Positions 26,774 through 37,186 of a stretch of 64,000 nt of DNA are shown in pieces. The notes under the pieces were generated by a model that was not told the DNA's origin, did no database searches, and worked only from the letters and a program-made list of their open reading frames with translations. Origin of the DNA: Streptomonospora mangrovi (lineage in GTDB: Bacteria; Actinomycetota; Actinomycetes; Streptosporangiales; Streptosporangiaceae); NCBI RefSeq assembly GCF_027604915.1, contig NZ_JAJAQC010000004.1, forward strand, positions 186,001 to 250,000. The letters run 5' to 3'. Numbering within the stretch: position 1 is the first letter of the stretch; every line of letters starts with the position of its first letter. The position numbers were made by a program, and so were the translations under genes.

Positions 26774-29700
26774 CCGCGCCCGCCGACCCCTTCGTCCACC
26801 TGGACGTGGTCTCCTCGGCCTCGATGCGCCACGGCGCCAGCCCGCCCGCCGCCCTGGTGGAGCGCGCGGCCGAACTGGGCATGGACATGCTCGCCCTCAC
26901 CGACCGCGACGGCGTCTACGGCGCCGTCAAGCACGTGCGCGCCTGCCAGGCCGCCGGGATCCGCCCCCTGCTGGGCGCCAGCCTGGCCGTGGCCGCCCCC
27001 GAGGGCGGCCGCGTCACCCTGCTGGCCCGGGGCGCCCGCGGCTGGGCCTCCCTGTGCCGCCTGGTCAGCGCCGCCCACGCCCACGGCGAGCGGGGGGTGC
27101 CCGCCCTGTCGCGCACCGCCCTGGCCGACCACGCCGAAGGGCTGGTGGTGCTGCTGGGGCCCGACTCCGACGTGGCGCGCGCCGCCGCCCAGGGCCACCT
27201 GGAGGGCGCCCGCCGCCGCCTGGAGCGCTGGCGCGAGGTCGCCGAGACCGCCGTCGAACTGGTCGACCACTACGGCCCCGGCCAGCACCGAAACGCCGCC
27301 GCCCTGCTGCACCTGGCCACCGAGACCCGCACGCTGGCCGTGCTGGGCAACGCGGTGCGCTACGCCCGCCCCGGGGAGTCGGAGGTGGTGCGCGTGCTGG
27401 ACGAGGCCCGCCGCTGGCTGCCCGGCGGCGCGCCGCCGACCGCCCCCGACACCGGCGAGGCCCACCTCAAGGGCACCGCCGAGATGGCCGCGGTCGCCGA
27501 GCGGATCTGCGGCCCCGACCCGGCCGCCGCGCGCCGGCTGCTGGCCCACACCCGCGCCCTGGCCGCCTCCTGCGCCCTGGACCCCGGCGCCGACCTGGGC
27601 ATGGACCGCCACCACCTGCCCGAGGTCCCCGGCGCGCGCGACCGGCTGTGGCTGGCCTGCCGGGAGGGCATGGACCGGCTGGGGATGGCGCGCGACGCCC
27701 GCGCCCGCTCCCGGCTGGCCCACGAACTCGACATCATCGAGCGCAAGGGGTTCTCCGCCTACTTCCTCACCGTCGCCGACATCGCCCGCCGCATCCGCGC
27801 CGCGGGCATCCGCTGCTCCATCCGCGGCTCGGGCGCCGGCAGCCTGGTCAACCACCTCATCGGCATCTCGGCGGTGGACCCCCTGGCCCACGGCCTGCTG
27901 ATGGAGCGGTTCCTCACCCACAGCCGCACCGGCCTGCCCGACATCGACCTGGACGTGGAGTCGGCGCGCCGCCTGGACGCCTACCAGGTGGTCATGGACG
28001 CCTACCCCAACGCCGCGTGCGTGTCGATGATGGAGACCTACCGCGCCCGCAGCGCCATCCGCGACGCCGGCGCGGTGATGGGCGTGCCGCCCCACGAGAT
28101 CGACGTGCTGGCCAAGGCGTTCCCCCACATCCGCGCCCGCCAGATCCGCACGGCCTGCGCCGACCTGCCCGAACTGCGCTCGATCGGGGTGGGCGGCGCC
28201 CAGGTGGAGACGCTGTTCCGGCTGGCCGAGCGGCTGGACGGGCTGCCCCGCCACATCGCCATGCACCCCTGCGGGATCGTGGTGTCGGACTCCTCGCTGC
28301 GCGACCGCGCCCCCCTGGAGCCCAGCCGTGTGGGCTTTGACATGGTCCAGTACGACAAGGACGACGTCGAGGAGATGGGCCTGATCAAGCTCGACGTCAT
28401 CGGGGTACGCATGCAGTCGGCCATGACCCACGCCCTGGCCGAGATCGAGCGGGTGGAGGGCGAGCGCCTCGACCTGGACGCGCTGCCCGCCGACGACCCC
28501 GCCACCTACGCCATGATCCGCTCCTCGGCCACCCTGGGCTGCTTCCAGATCGAGTCGCCCGGCCAGCGCGAACTGGTCTCGCGGCTGCGCCCGGCCCACA
28601 TGGGCGACCTCATCGCCGACATCTCCCTGTTCCGCCCCGGCCCGGTCAACAGCGACATGATCACCCCCTTCATCGCCGCGCGCGGCGGCGGCGACCGCGC
28701 CCTGGACCTGCCCACCCCCGTGCTGGCCGAGGTCCTGGACCCCACCGGCGGAGTGGTCATCTTCCACGAGCAGGTCATCGGGGTGCTGCACGCCATGACC
28801 GGCTGCGGGCTGGACCAGGCCGAGGCGATGCGCCGCCAACTGGGCACCGAGGAGGGCCGCGAGGAGGTGCGGCGGCGCTTCACCGCCATGGCCGGCGACT
28901 GCGGCCACGACGACGCCGTGGTGGAGCGGGTCTGGCAGGTGCTGGCCTCCTTCGGCGCGTTCGGGTTCTGCAAGGCCCACGCCGCGGCCTTCGCGCTGCC
29001 CACCTACCAGTCGGCCTGGCTCAAGCGCCACCACCCCGCCGCCTTCTACGCCGGGGTGCTCACCCACGACCCGGGCATGTACCCGCGCCGGGTCGTCATC
29101 GGCGACGCCCGCCGCTTCGGCGTGCCGGTGCTGGGCGTGGACGTCAACCGCTCGGCGGCGGGGTGGCGGGTGGAGCCCACCGACCACGGGGTGCTGGGGA
29201 TCCGCGCCGGGCTGGCCGACGTCAAGGGCATCACCGAGGCCGAGGTGGCGGCGCTGGTGGCCGGGCAGCCCTACGTCTCCCTCAGCGACGCCGCCCGCCG
29301 CGCCCGGCCCTCCCGCGACGTGCTGGACCGGCTGGTGCAGGTGGGCGCCTTCGACTCCCTCTACGACATCGGCACCGACCCCGAGGCCCCCACCCGGCGC
29401 GACCTGCTGCTGCGGGCGGGCGCGCTGGAGCGGGCGGGGCGGCGCGCGCTGGGCGGGGGGCAGTTGCCCATGGCCCTGGAGGCGGTGGAGGCCCCGCCCG
29501 AGGAGGGGCTGGCGGCGATGACGCCGGTGGAGGAGGTGCAGGCCGAACTGGAGGTGCTGGGCTATGACGCCTCCCGCCACCTGCTGGACTGCCACGCCGA
29601 ACTGGTCGCGGCGCTGGAGGCCGGCTGCGGCGCGGTGCGCGCCCGCGACCTGGCGCGGGTGCCGGCCGGCACCGAGGTGCTGGTGCTGGGGGTGAAGGTG

Positions 29701-30141
29701 GCCACCCAGACCCCGGCGGTGCGCTCGGGCCAGCGCATCGTCTTCGCCACGCTGGACGACGCCACCGGGCTGGTGGACCTGACGTTCTTCGAGTCGGTGC
29801 AGGACCGCTGCGCGGCCACCGTGTTCGGCTCCTGGCTGCTGGCGGTGCGCGGGCGGGTGCGCCGGGCGGGGTCGGGGCTGGCCACCGTCAACGCCACCCA
29901 CGCCTGGGACCTGGAGGAGCTGGCGCGGACCTACCACGAGGCCGGCCCCGAGGGGGCGGGGGCGCTGCGCCGCCGCCTGGCCGAGGACCCCGCGCGCGCC
30001 CGGCTCAGCGGTGTCGGCGGGCGGCGCATCCGCTACGCCAGCGGCTATGAGCTGTCCACCTACGCCGACATCTCCCCGGCCGGCGCCGCGGGCGCCCCGC
30101 GCCGGCTCTGGCACGCCAGCCCCGGCAGCGCGGGGCGGTGA
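26770..30141 (+). CDS. dnaE2: Error-prone DNA polymerase III alpha subunit DnaE2 (ImuC-like)
   Basis: 1123 residues, the size of DnaE2 and shorter than replicative DnaE1. Order: PHP domain (HLDVVSSASMRHGASPPAAL, LTDRDGVYGAVKHVRACQ), polymerase core with catalytic aspartates in GLPDIDLDVES (about 390) and GLIKLDVIGVR (about 538), helix-hairpin-helix/tau region, and an OB fold (VLVLGVKVATQTPAVRSG). No C-terminal tau-binding extension of DnaE1 is seen. In actinobacteria DnaE2 performs damage-induced mutagenic translesion synthesis with ImuA-prime and ImuB; neither partner is in the window. Under an SOS promoter and coupled to a leader ORF. Confidence 0.88.
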   Translation: MTAPADPFVHLDVVSSASMRHGASPPAALVERAAELGMDMLALTDRDGVYGAVKHVRACQAAGIRPLLGASLAVAAPEGGRVTLLARGARGWASLCRLVSAAHAHGERGVPALSRTALADHAEGLVVLLGPDSDVARAAAQGHLEGARRRLERWREVAETAVELVDHYGPGQHRNAAALLHLATETRTLAVLGNAVRYARPGESEVVRVLDEARRWLPGGAPPTAPDTGEAHLKGTAEMAAVAERICGPDPAAARRLLAHTRALAASCALDPGADLGMDRHHLPEVPGARDRLWLACREGMDRLGMARDARARSRLAHELDIIERKGFSAYFLTVADIARRIRAAGIRCSIRGSGAGSLVNHLIGISAVDPLAHGLLMERFLTHSRTGLPDIDLDVESARRLDAYQVVMDAYPNAACVSMMETYRARSAIRDAGAVMGVPPHEIDVLAKAFPHIRARQIRTACADLPELRSIGVGGAQVETLFRLAERLDGLPRHIAMHPCGIVVSDSSLRDRAPLEPSRVGFDMVQYDKDDVEEMGLIKLDVIGVRMQSAMTHALAEIERVEGERLDLDALPADDPATYAMIRSSATLGCFQIESPGQRELVSRLRPAHMGDLIADISLFRPGPVNSDMITPFIAARGGGDRALDLPTPVLAEVLDPTGGVVIFHEQVIGVLHAMTGCGLDQAEAMRRQLGTEEGREEVRRRFTAMAGDCGHDDAVVERVWQVLASFGAFGFCKAHAAAFALPTYQSAWLKRHHPAAFYAGVLTHDPGMYPRRVVIGDARRFGVPVLGVDVNRSAAGWRVEPTDHGVLGIRAGLADVKGITEAEVAALVAGQPYVSLSDAARRARPSRDVLDRLVQVGAFDSLYDIGTDPEAPTRRDLLLRAGALERAGRRALGGGQLPMALEAVEAPPEEGLAAMTPVEEVQAELEVLGYDASRHLLDCHAELVAALEAGCGAVRARDLARVPAGTEVLVLGVKVATQTPAVRSGQRIVFATLDDATGLVDLTFFESVQDRCAATVFGSWLLAVRGRVRRAGSGLATVNATHAWDLEELARTYHEAGPEGAGALRRRLAEDPARARLSGVGGRRIRYASGYELSTYADISPAGAAGAPRRLWHASPGSAGR

Positions 30142-30249
30142 GGGCCGGTGGAGGGGCGGCGGGCGGGCGCGGGTTAGAGTGCGCGCTTGGCGGGGCGGCC
30201 GGCCCCGGCCCGGCCGCGCGGCCGCCCCCACACGCCAAGGACGGACCGG

Positions 30250-31044
30250 TTGTTCACTCTGGCCCACATCAGCGACCTGCACGTGGACGGCGGCGAACGC
30301 GCCCGCGGGCGGGTGCGCGCCGTCATGTCCTACCTCGACGGGTTCGCCGGCGCCCTGGACGCGGTGGTGGCCACCGGCGACCTCACCGACCACGGCACAC
30401 CCCAGGAGTTGGCGGAGGTCCGGGGGCTGCTGGCGGGCCGGCTGCCGGTGCTGACCTGCCCGGGCAACCACGACGTGCCCCCGCAGGGCCGCGCCGCCTA
30501 CCGGCGGGTGCTGGGCGGCGGGGGTGGGGGTCCGGTCGCGCAGGAGGCGGTCGGGGAGGCGCCGCTCAACGCGGTGCACCGCACCGGGCGCGGCACGGTG
30601 GTGCTGGTGGACTCCACCCTGCCCGGCGAGGGCGGGGGCCGCCTGGCGCCGGTGACGCTTGCGTGGCTGGAGGCGGTCCTGGCCGAGCAGGCCGAGGGGC
30701 CGGTGGTGCTGGCCCTGCATCACCCGCCGGTGCCGCTGCACATGCCCGCCGTGGACGGCATCGGGCTGGCCAACGCCGCCGACCTGGCCGCGCTGGTGGA
30801 GCGCCACCCCCGGGTGGCGGCGCTGCTGTGCGGGCACGCACACACCCCGGCGGCCACCATGTTCGCGGGCCGGCCGCTGCTGGCGGCCCCGGCCGCGGTG
30901 TGGACGGCGCCGCTGCCCTGGGAGGACGCCGAGCGGGTGTATGGGGCCCACCCGCCGATGGTGGCCTTCCACGTGGTGGGCGACGACGGACGGGTGACCT
31001 CGCACTTCCGGGTGGTGCCCGAGCCGGCCCCGGCCGCGGGGTAG
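30250..31044 (+). CDS. Calcineurin-like metallophosphoesterase (CpdA/Icc type)
   Basis: 264 residues. All di-metal motifs are present: ISDLHVDGG (about 9), ATGDLTDHG (about 43), CPGNHDVP (about 72), LALHHPPVPL (about 156) and LLCGHAHTP (about 194). The family hydrolyses cAMP or other phosphodiesters; the substrate is unknown. TTG 30250 chosen: AAGGA lies eight bases upstream and the protein then begins directly with the first motif. A TAGAGT hexamer at 30174-30179 is a possible own promoter, so it may not depend on the SOS promoter 3.6 kb upstream. Its last codons and stop are in a 20-bp duplication. Confidence 0.88.
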   Translation: MFTLAHISDLHVDGGERARGRVRAVMSYLDGFAGALDAVVATGDLTDHGTPQELAEVRGLLAGRLPVLTCPGNHDVPPQGRAAYRRVLGGGGGGPVAQEAVGEAPLNAVHRTGRGTVVLVDSTLPGEGGGRLAPVTLAWLEAVLAEQAEGPVVLALHHPPVPLHMPAVDGIGLANAADLAALVERHPRVAALLCGHAHTPAATMFAGRPLLAAPAAVWTAPLPWEDAERVYGAHPPMVAFHVVGDDGRVTSHFRVVPEPAPAAG

Positions 31045-31070
31045 GCGCACCGGCCGCGGGGTAGGCGCGC
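31031..31070. repeat. 20-bp tandem duplication containing a stop codon
   Basis: CGGCCGCGGGGTAGGCGC occurs at 31031-31048 and again at 31051-31068. The first copy contains the TAG stop of the metallophosphoesterase, so the second is a duplicated gene end just downstream, like the larger duplication at 552-754. Confidence 0.9.
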
Positions 31071-31103
31071 CGGACGGGCGACGGTGCGGCCGCGGGGGTG
31101 GGC

Positions 31104-31730
31104 TCAGCGCTCCAGCAGCTCCTTGAGCGCCGCCAGCCGCTGCCGCCAGTAGGTCTTCATCCGGGCGGCGGCCGCGGAGTCCGCCAGCTTCTCGTGCTGG
31201 AGCCCCACGCGGGTGCGGTCGGGGGCCTGGGCGGTGAGGTAGGCGGCCACCAGGGTGCCGTCAGCCGTCCAGTCGGCGCGGAAGGAGGTGGGCGCGGTGG
31301 CGGTGCGCACGGCCAGTTCGGCGTCGGGCAGCCAGGCGCCGCGCAGGTCGGGGTCGGCGAAGGCGGCGAAGACGCGTTCGGCGGGGGCGGCCACGGTCTT
31401 GGAGGCGCTGGCCGAGAACCGGCCGTCGGCCCGCTGCCCGGGGGCGCGCAGCCCGCGCGCCTGCTGGTAGGCGACGGTGATGTGCTGGGCCCACCAGCCG
31501 GGGAGGCCGTGCTCGCCGGTGAGGTGGCGGGCGGTCTCGGTGTGGGTGCACCGGGCGGCGCCCCAGGCGTCCAGCGCGGCGAACCAGTCGGCCAGCGGGC
31601 GCCCGGTGCGCCGCAGCACCGATTCCTCGGCCCCCGCGGAGGGGCGCACCGGCGCGGGCGCGCCGGAGGAGTCGGACGGGTCGGCTGGGCCGGAGGCGGG
31701 GCCGGGCCCGCCGGGCGGTCGCGCGGCCAT
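31104..31730 (-). CDS. DUF4287 plus SRPBCC/AHSA1-like protein
   Basis: 208 residues. After a disordered Pro/Ser-rich start, residues about 40-95 match DUF4287 (RPLADWFAALDAWGA, HLTGEHGLPGWWAQHITVAY), and residues 105-205 an AHSA1/SRPBCC helix-grip fold (KTVAAPAERVFAAFADPDLR, ADWTADGTLVAAYLTAQAPD). Such proteins bind hydrophobic ligands or act as Hsp90-co-chaperone-like factors; no specific function is known. It is convergent with the metallophosphoesterase, 59 bp apart. ATG 31730 chosen as the only in-frame start with GGGAGG (five bases upstream of cgcc). Confidence 0.8.
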   Translation of the reverse strand: MAARPPGGPGPASGPADPSDSSGAPAPVRPSAGAEESVLRRTGRPLADWFAALDAWGAARCTHTETARHLTGEHGLPGWWAQHITVAYQQARGLRAPGQRADGRFSASASKTVAAPAERVFAAFADPDLRGAWLPDAELAVRTATAPTSFRADWTADGTLVAAYLTAQAPDRTRVGLQHEKLADSAAAARMKTYWRQRLAALKELLER

Positions 31731-31845
31731 GGCGCCTCCCTTGTCACCGCTGGGCCACCCAGGCTAGTGGCGCCGCGCTGACCTGCGCAACGGCGCCGCC
31801 GGAGGGGCGGCGGGGGCGCACCCGGCGCCCCGGATGCGCCCTCCT

Positions 31846-33042
31846 CTAGGCGCCGGTGGCGCGGGCGGTGGCGATGGCGGCGTTGACGGCCTCGGGGGCC
31901 AGCACCCGGTCCAGGACCATGGCGGCGGCGCCGCGCAGGCCGGCCTGGTCGCCGGCGGCGTTGGGCACGATGCGCAACTGGCGGGTGGCCAGCGCGGTGG
32001 AGCGCTGGAAGACGACCTCGCGCACCCCGGCCACCAGGTGGTCGTAGGCGCCGCCCAGCAGCCCGCCCAGCACCACCACCTCGGGGTTGAGCAGGTTGAC
32101 CGCGCCCGCCAGGACCTCGCCCAGGCGGCGCCCGGCCCCGCGCACCAGCCGCACCGCCTCGGGGTCGCCGTCCTGGGCCAGCGCGGCGAGGTCGGCCAGG
32201 CCTCCCAGCGGCCGCCCGGCGCGCGCCATGGCCCCCAGCAGCGCGTGCCCGCCGGCCACCGCCTCCAGGCAGTCGGTGTTGCCGCAGCGGCAGGGGGTGC
32301 CCGCGCCGTCGCGGACGGGGATGTGGCCCAGCTCCCCGGCGGCGCCCAGGGAGCCGCGCAGCAGCGCGCCGCCGGCCACGATGCCGGCGCCGATGCCGGT
32401 GGAGACCTTCACGAAGACCAAGTCGTCGACGTCGGCGTGGTGGGTGCGGTGGGCGCCCAGCGCCATCACGTTGACGTCGTTGTCCAGCAGGACGGGGGCG
32501 GGGAAGCGCTCGGCCACCAGGGGGCGGATCTCGATGCCGCCCCAGGTGGCCAGCACCGGCGGGGTCTCGGCGCGCCCGGTGGCGAACTCCACGGTGCCGG
32601 GCACCCCGACACCGGTGCCGCGCACGTCGGCCGCGCCGCGCCCGCAGGCGGCCAGCAGCTTGGCCCAGGCGTCCAGCAGCCAGGGCAGGGCGGCGTGGGG
32701 GCCGTGCTCGACCTCAGGGGAGCCGGAGTCCTGCGCCAGCACGCGCCCGGCCAGGTCGCACACGGCGACCTGGCTGGTGGAGATGCCCAGCGTCGCGGCG
32801 AGCACGACCCCGCCGGCGGCGTTGAACTCCAGCCGCCCGGGCGGGCGCCCGCCGCTGGAGGGCGCGGCCTGGCCTTCGGTGACCAGTCCCAAGCGCATCA
32901 GCTCGCCCACGCGCAGGGCCACCGCCGGGCGCGACAGGCCGGTGAGGCGGCCGATGTCGGCGCGGGTGGCGGCCCGGCCGTCGCGGACCAGCCGCAGGAC
33001 GTGGCCGCTGGAGACGGCTGCGGCCGAGGTGGGCTTGGGCAT
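31846..33042 (-). CDS. ROK-family transcriptional repressor
   Basis: 398 residues. N-terminal winged helix (HVLRLVRDGRAATRADIGRL, SRPAVALRVGELMRLGL) and a C-terminal sugar-kinase-like ROK domain with LLDNDVNVMALG, GTGIGAGIVAGGALLRG, AGELGHIPV and the zinc motif CRCGNTDCLE (about 249). In this family, sugar binding releases DNA. It is divergent from edd-glk-eda, so control of Entner-Doudoroff genes is the natural guess, and a dyad cluster lies between them. ATG 33042 used; an in-frame GTG at 33057 is possible. Confidence 0.88.
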   Translation of the reverse strand: MPKPTSAAAVSSGHVLRLVRDGRAATRADIGRLTGLSRPAVALRVGELMRLGLVTEGQAAPSSGGRPPGRLEFNAAGGVVLAATLGISTSQVAVCDLAGRVLAQDSGSPEVEHGPHAALPWLLDAWAKLLAACGRGAADVRGTGVGVPGTVEFATGRAETPPVLATWGGIEIRPLVAERFPAPVLLDNDVNVMALGAHRTHHADVDDLVFVKVSTGIGAGIVAGGALLRGSLGAAGELGHIPVRDGAGTPCRCGNTDCLEAVAGGHALLGAMARAGRPLGGLADLAALAQDGDPEAVRLVRGAGRRLGEVLAGAVNLLNPEVVVLGGLLGGAYDHLVAGVREVVFQRSTALATRQLRIVPNAAGDQAGLRGAAAMVLDRVLAPEAVNAAIATARATGA

Positions 33043-33110
33043 GGCCCATTGAAGCACGTTCGTCGGTAGTGGGGCGCGCGTGGACGGGGCCTGTGCACTG
33101 CGGAAGCATC

Positions 33111-33181
33111 AAAGTCGCGTACTTTTGTCATGAAAAGTTCAGAAGTTACGCTTGTCACGTCGCCGAAGTTCCGGTTATGTT
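33111..33181 (+). promoter_or_regulatory. Putative edd promoter with overlapping dyads
   Basis: 33111-33138 contains AAAGT-n5-ACTTTT-n6-AAAAGT, three alternating arms forming two overlapping dyads in an AT-rich island, a fair ROK operator. Downstream, TTGTCA (33152-33157), an 18-base spacer and TATGTT (33176-33181) make a plausible promoter. The predicted leader to edd is then about 300 bases, GC-rich and without a gene I can support. The gap 33043-33492 holds nothing else recognisable. Confidence 0.5.
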
Positions 33182-33492
33182 GCCGGAAGCTCACAAACCC
33201 CGAGGTCGGACCGCCCCCGCGGCGCCCGGCCTCGGCGCCACCCGGCCCTGACCCCGCCGGACACCGCCGTCCCACCCCCCGCACCCCGCCGCATCCGCCC
33301 GCCGCCTCTGGAGTCCGCGCCCATGCCCGCCACCGCGCCGCCCCCGCCGCCGGCGGGCGGGCACCCGGCGCCGCGCGGCGCACCGCCCTCCGCCTTCGGC
33401 CGCACCGCCGCACCCCCCACCCGCACCGCAGCCGCCCGCGCGAGCGCCGCAGCGCCCGCGCCCCGCGCCCGGCACCCAGAGGAGCCTTCGCC

Positions 33493-35300
<1,808 letters not shown>

Positions 35301-35304
<4 letters not shown>

Positions 35305-36326
35305 CCGCCGCCCGCCTCGCCCCGCCCTCCCCCGAGCGCCCCTGGCTCGTCGCCGACATCGGCGGCACCAACGCCCGCTTCGGCCTGCTGGAGGCCCCCG
35401 GCGCCCGCCCCGCGCGGGTGGCGCGCCTGGAGGGCGCCGACCACCCCGACCTGGCCGCCGCCGCCACCGCCTACCTGACCGGCGCCCGGGCGGCGGGCCC
35501 TCCGGCGGCCGCCTGCGTGGCGGTGGCCGGCCCCGTCACCGGCGACCGCGTCAAGCTCACCAACTCCGCCTGGGACTTCTCGGTGGACCACACCCGCCGC
35601 CGGCTCGGCATGGACCACCTGGAGGTCGTCAACGACTTCGCCGCGCTGGCCATGGCGCTGCCCCGCCTGGAGGAGGGCGACGTGGTGCCCCTGGGCGGTC
35701 CGCCGCCCCGCGCCGAGGACCCCAAGGCCGTGCTGGGGCCGGGCACCGGACTGGGCGTGGCCGGGCTGGTGCCCGTGCCCGGCGGCGGCTGGGTGCCGGT
35801 CTCAGGCGAGGGCGGCCACGTCGACGTCCCCGCCGCCACCCCCCGCGAGACGGCGGTGGTGGAGCTGCTGCGCGCCGAGCGGGCGACCGTCACCGCCGAG
35901 GACCTGCTGAGCGGGCCGGGCCTGGCCCGGCTGCACGGCGCCCTGGCGCGGCTGCGCGGGCTGCCCGACCCCCGCCGCACCGCCGCCCAGATCTGCGCCG
36001 ACCGCCGGGACCCGCTGTGCGCGGAGACCCTGGAGGTCTTCTGCGACCTGCTGGGCGGGTTCGCCGGCAACGCCGCCCTGACCCTGGGGGCGACCGGCGG
36101 CGTGTACCTGGGCGGTGGCATCCTGCCTCGTATCACCGCGCTGGTGCGGGCGAGCGGGCTGCGCCGCCGCTTCGAGGAGAAGCCGCCGATGACCGACTAC
36201 CTCAAGGGCATCGCCACCTGCCTGATCGTGGCGCCCGACCCGGCCCTGCTCGGCGCGGCCGCCCGCCTGGAGCAGTGCCTGGACTCAACCGCCAAGGAGA
36301 CGCCCGATGACCCCGCGCAGCAGTGA
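35301..36326 (+). CDS. glk: Glucokinase, proteobacterial Glk type
   Basis: 341 residues. Phosphorylates glucose with ATP. The fold begins [20 protein letters not shown] and has [13 protein letters not shown] with the catalytic Asp, [12 protein letters not shown] and GEGGHVD. It belongs to the proteobacterial Glk group and not to the ROK glucokinases usual in actinobacteria. GTG 35301 overlaps the edd stop as GTGA, and its end overlaps eda by 20 bp. The same gene order, edd-glk, is known in pseudomonads. Confidence 0.93.
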
Positions 36327-36945
36327 GGACCTCTTCGCCCTGGCCCCGGTGATCCCGGTGGTGGTGCTGGAATCGGCGGACGCGGCGGTGCCGCTGGCGC
36401 GCGCCCTGGTGGCCGGCGGGCTGGCCGCCATCGAGGTGACGCTGCGCACCGAGGCGGCCCTGGAGGGCATCGAGCGCATCGCGGCCGAGGTGCCCGGGGC
36501 CGTGGTGGGCGCCGGCACCGTGACCTCGCCCGAGCAGGTGCGCGCGGCGGCCGAGGCGGGCGCGGCCTTCCTGGTCTCCCCGGGCTGCACCCCGCGCCTG
36601 CTGGCGGCCATGCGCGACAGCGGCCTGCCGGCCCTGCCGGGGGTGGCCACCGCGTCTGAGGCGCTGGCGCTGCTGGAGGAGGGGGTGAGCGCGATGAAGT
36701 TCTTCCCCGCCGAGGCGGCGGGCGGGCGCGCCTACCTGAAGTCCCTCTCCGGCCCGCTGCCCCAGGTGCGGTTCTGCCCCACGGGCGGTATCACCCCGCA
36801 GTCGGCGCCCGACTACCTGGCCCTGCCCAACGTGGGCTGCGTGGGCGGCACCTGGCTCACCCCGCCCGACGCGGTGGCGGGCGGCGACTGGCCCCGCGTG
36901 GAGGAGTTGGCCCGGGCGGCGGCCTCCCTGCGCCCGAAGGGCTGA
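36307..36945 (+). CDS. eda: KDPG aldolase
   Basis: 212 residues (E. coli 213). Splits KDPG to pyruvate and glyceraldehyde-3-phosphate. Motifs: [20 protein letters not shown], the catalytic Glu in [21 protein letters not shown], the Schiff-base Lys in [12 protein letters not shown], and the phosphate loop [19 protein letters not shown]. Starts inside the last codons of glk, so all three enzymes are made from one coupled message. No zwf or pgl is in the window. Confidence 0.96.
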   Translation: MTPRSSEDLFALAPVIPVVVLESADAAVPLARALVAGGLAAIEVTLRTEAALEGIERIAAEVPGAVVGAGTVTSPEQVRAAAEAGAAFLVSPGCTPRLLAAMRDSGLPALPGVATASEALALLEEGVSAMKFFPAEAAGGRAYLKSLSGPLPQVRFCPTGGITPQSAPDYLALPNVGCVGGTWLTPPDAVAGGDWPRVEELARAAASLRPKG

Positions 36946-36946
36946 G

Positions 36947-36974
36947 CCGCCCCCGGGCGGGCGCCCGGGGGCGG
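36947..36974 (+). terminator. Hairpin after eda
   Basis: Twelve base pairs (CCGCCCCCGGGC with GCCCGGGGGCGG) around a GGGC loop, starting two bases past the eda stop. It probably ends the edd-glk-eda message. The remaining 210 bp to the convergent pabAB stop show nothing else. Confidence 0.75.
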
Positions 36975-37186
36975 TGGCGGGGTGGCGGCGGGGCACCGGG
37001 GTGGGCCAGGAGTCCGGGCACGCCACCGCTGCGGGGCCACCGCCCCGCCGTTCCCGCCCGCCCACACCACCGGCGGCCGTCGCCGCCCCGCCCCCCACCG
37101 ACCACCGGCAGGCGGACCGCCCACCCCACCACTCCCCGCCCGCCCGGCCCACCGGCCACCGGCTGGCAGCCGGCGCCGTCACCGGT

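Noticed and set aside
26596-31050. 1484-codon open frame on the minus strand
   Set aside because: It is antisense to DnaE2 and the phosphoesterase, and its sequence is a Gly/His/Gln-rich string typical of high-GC shadow frames.
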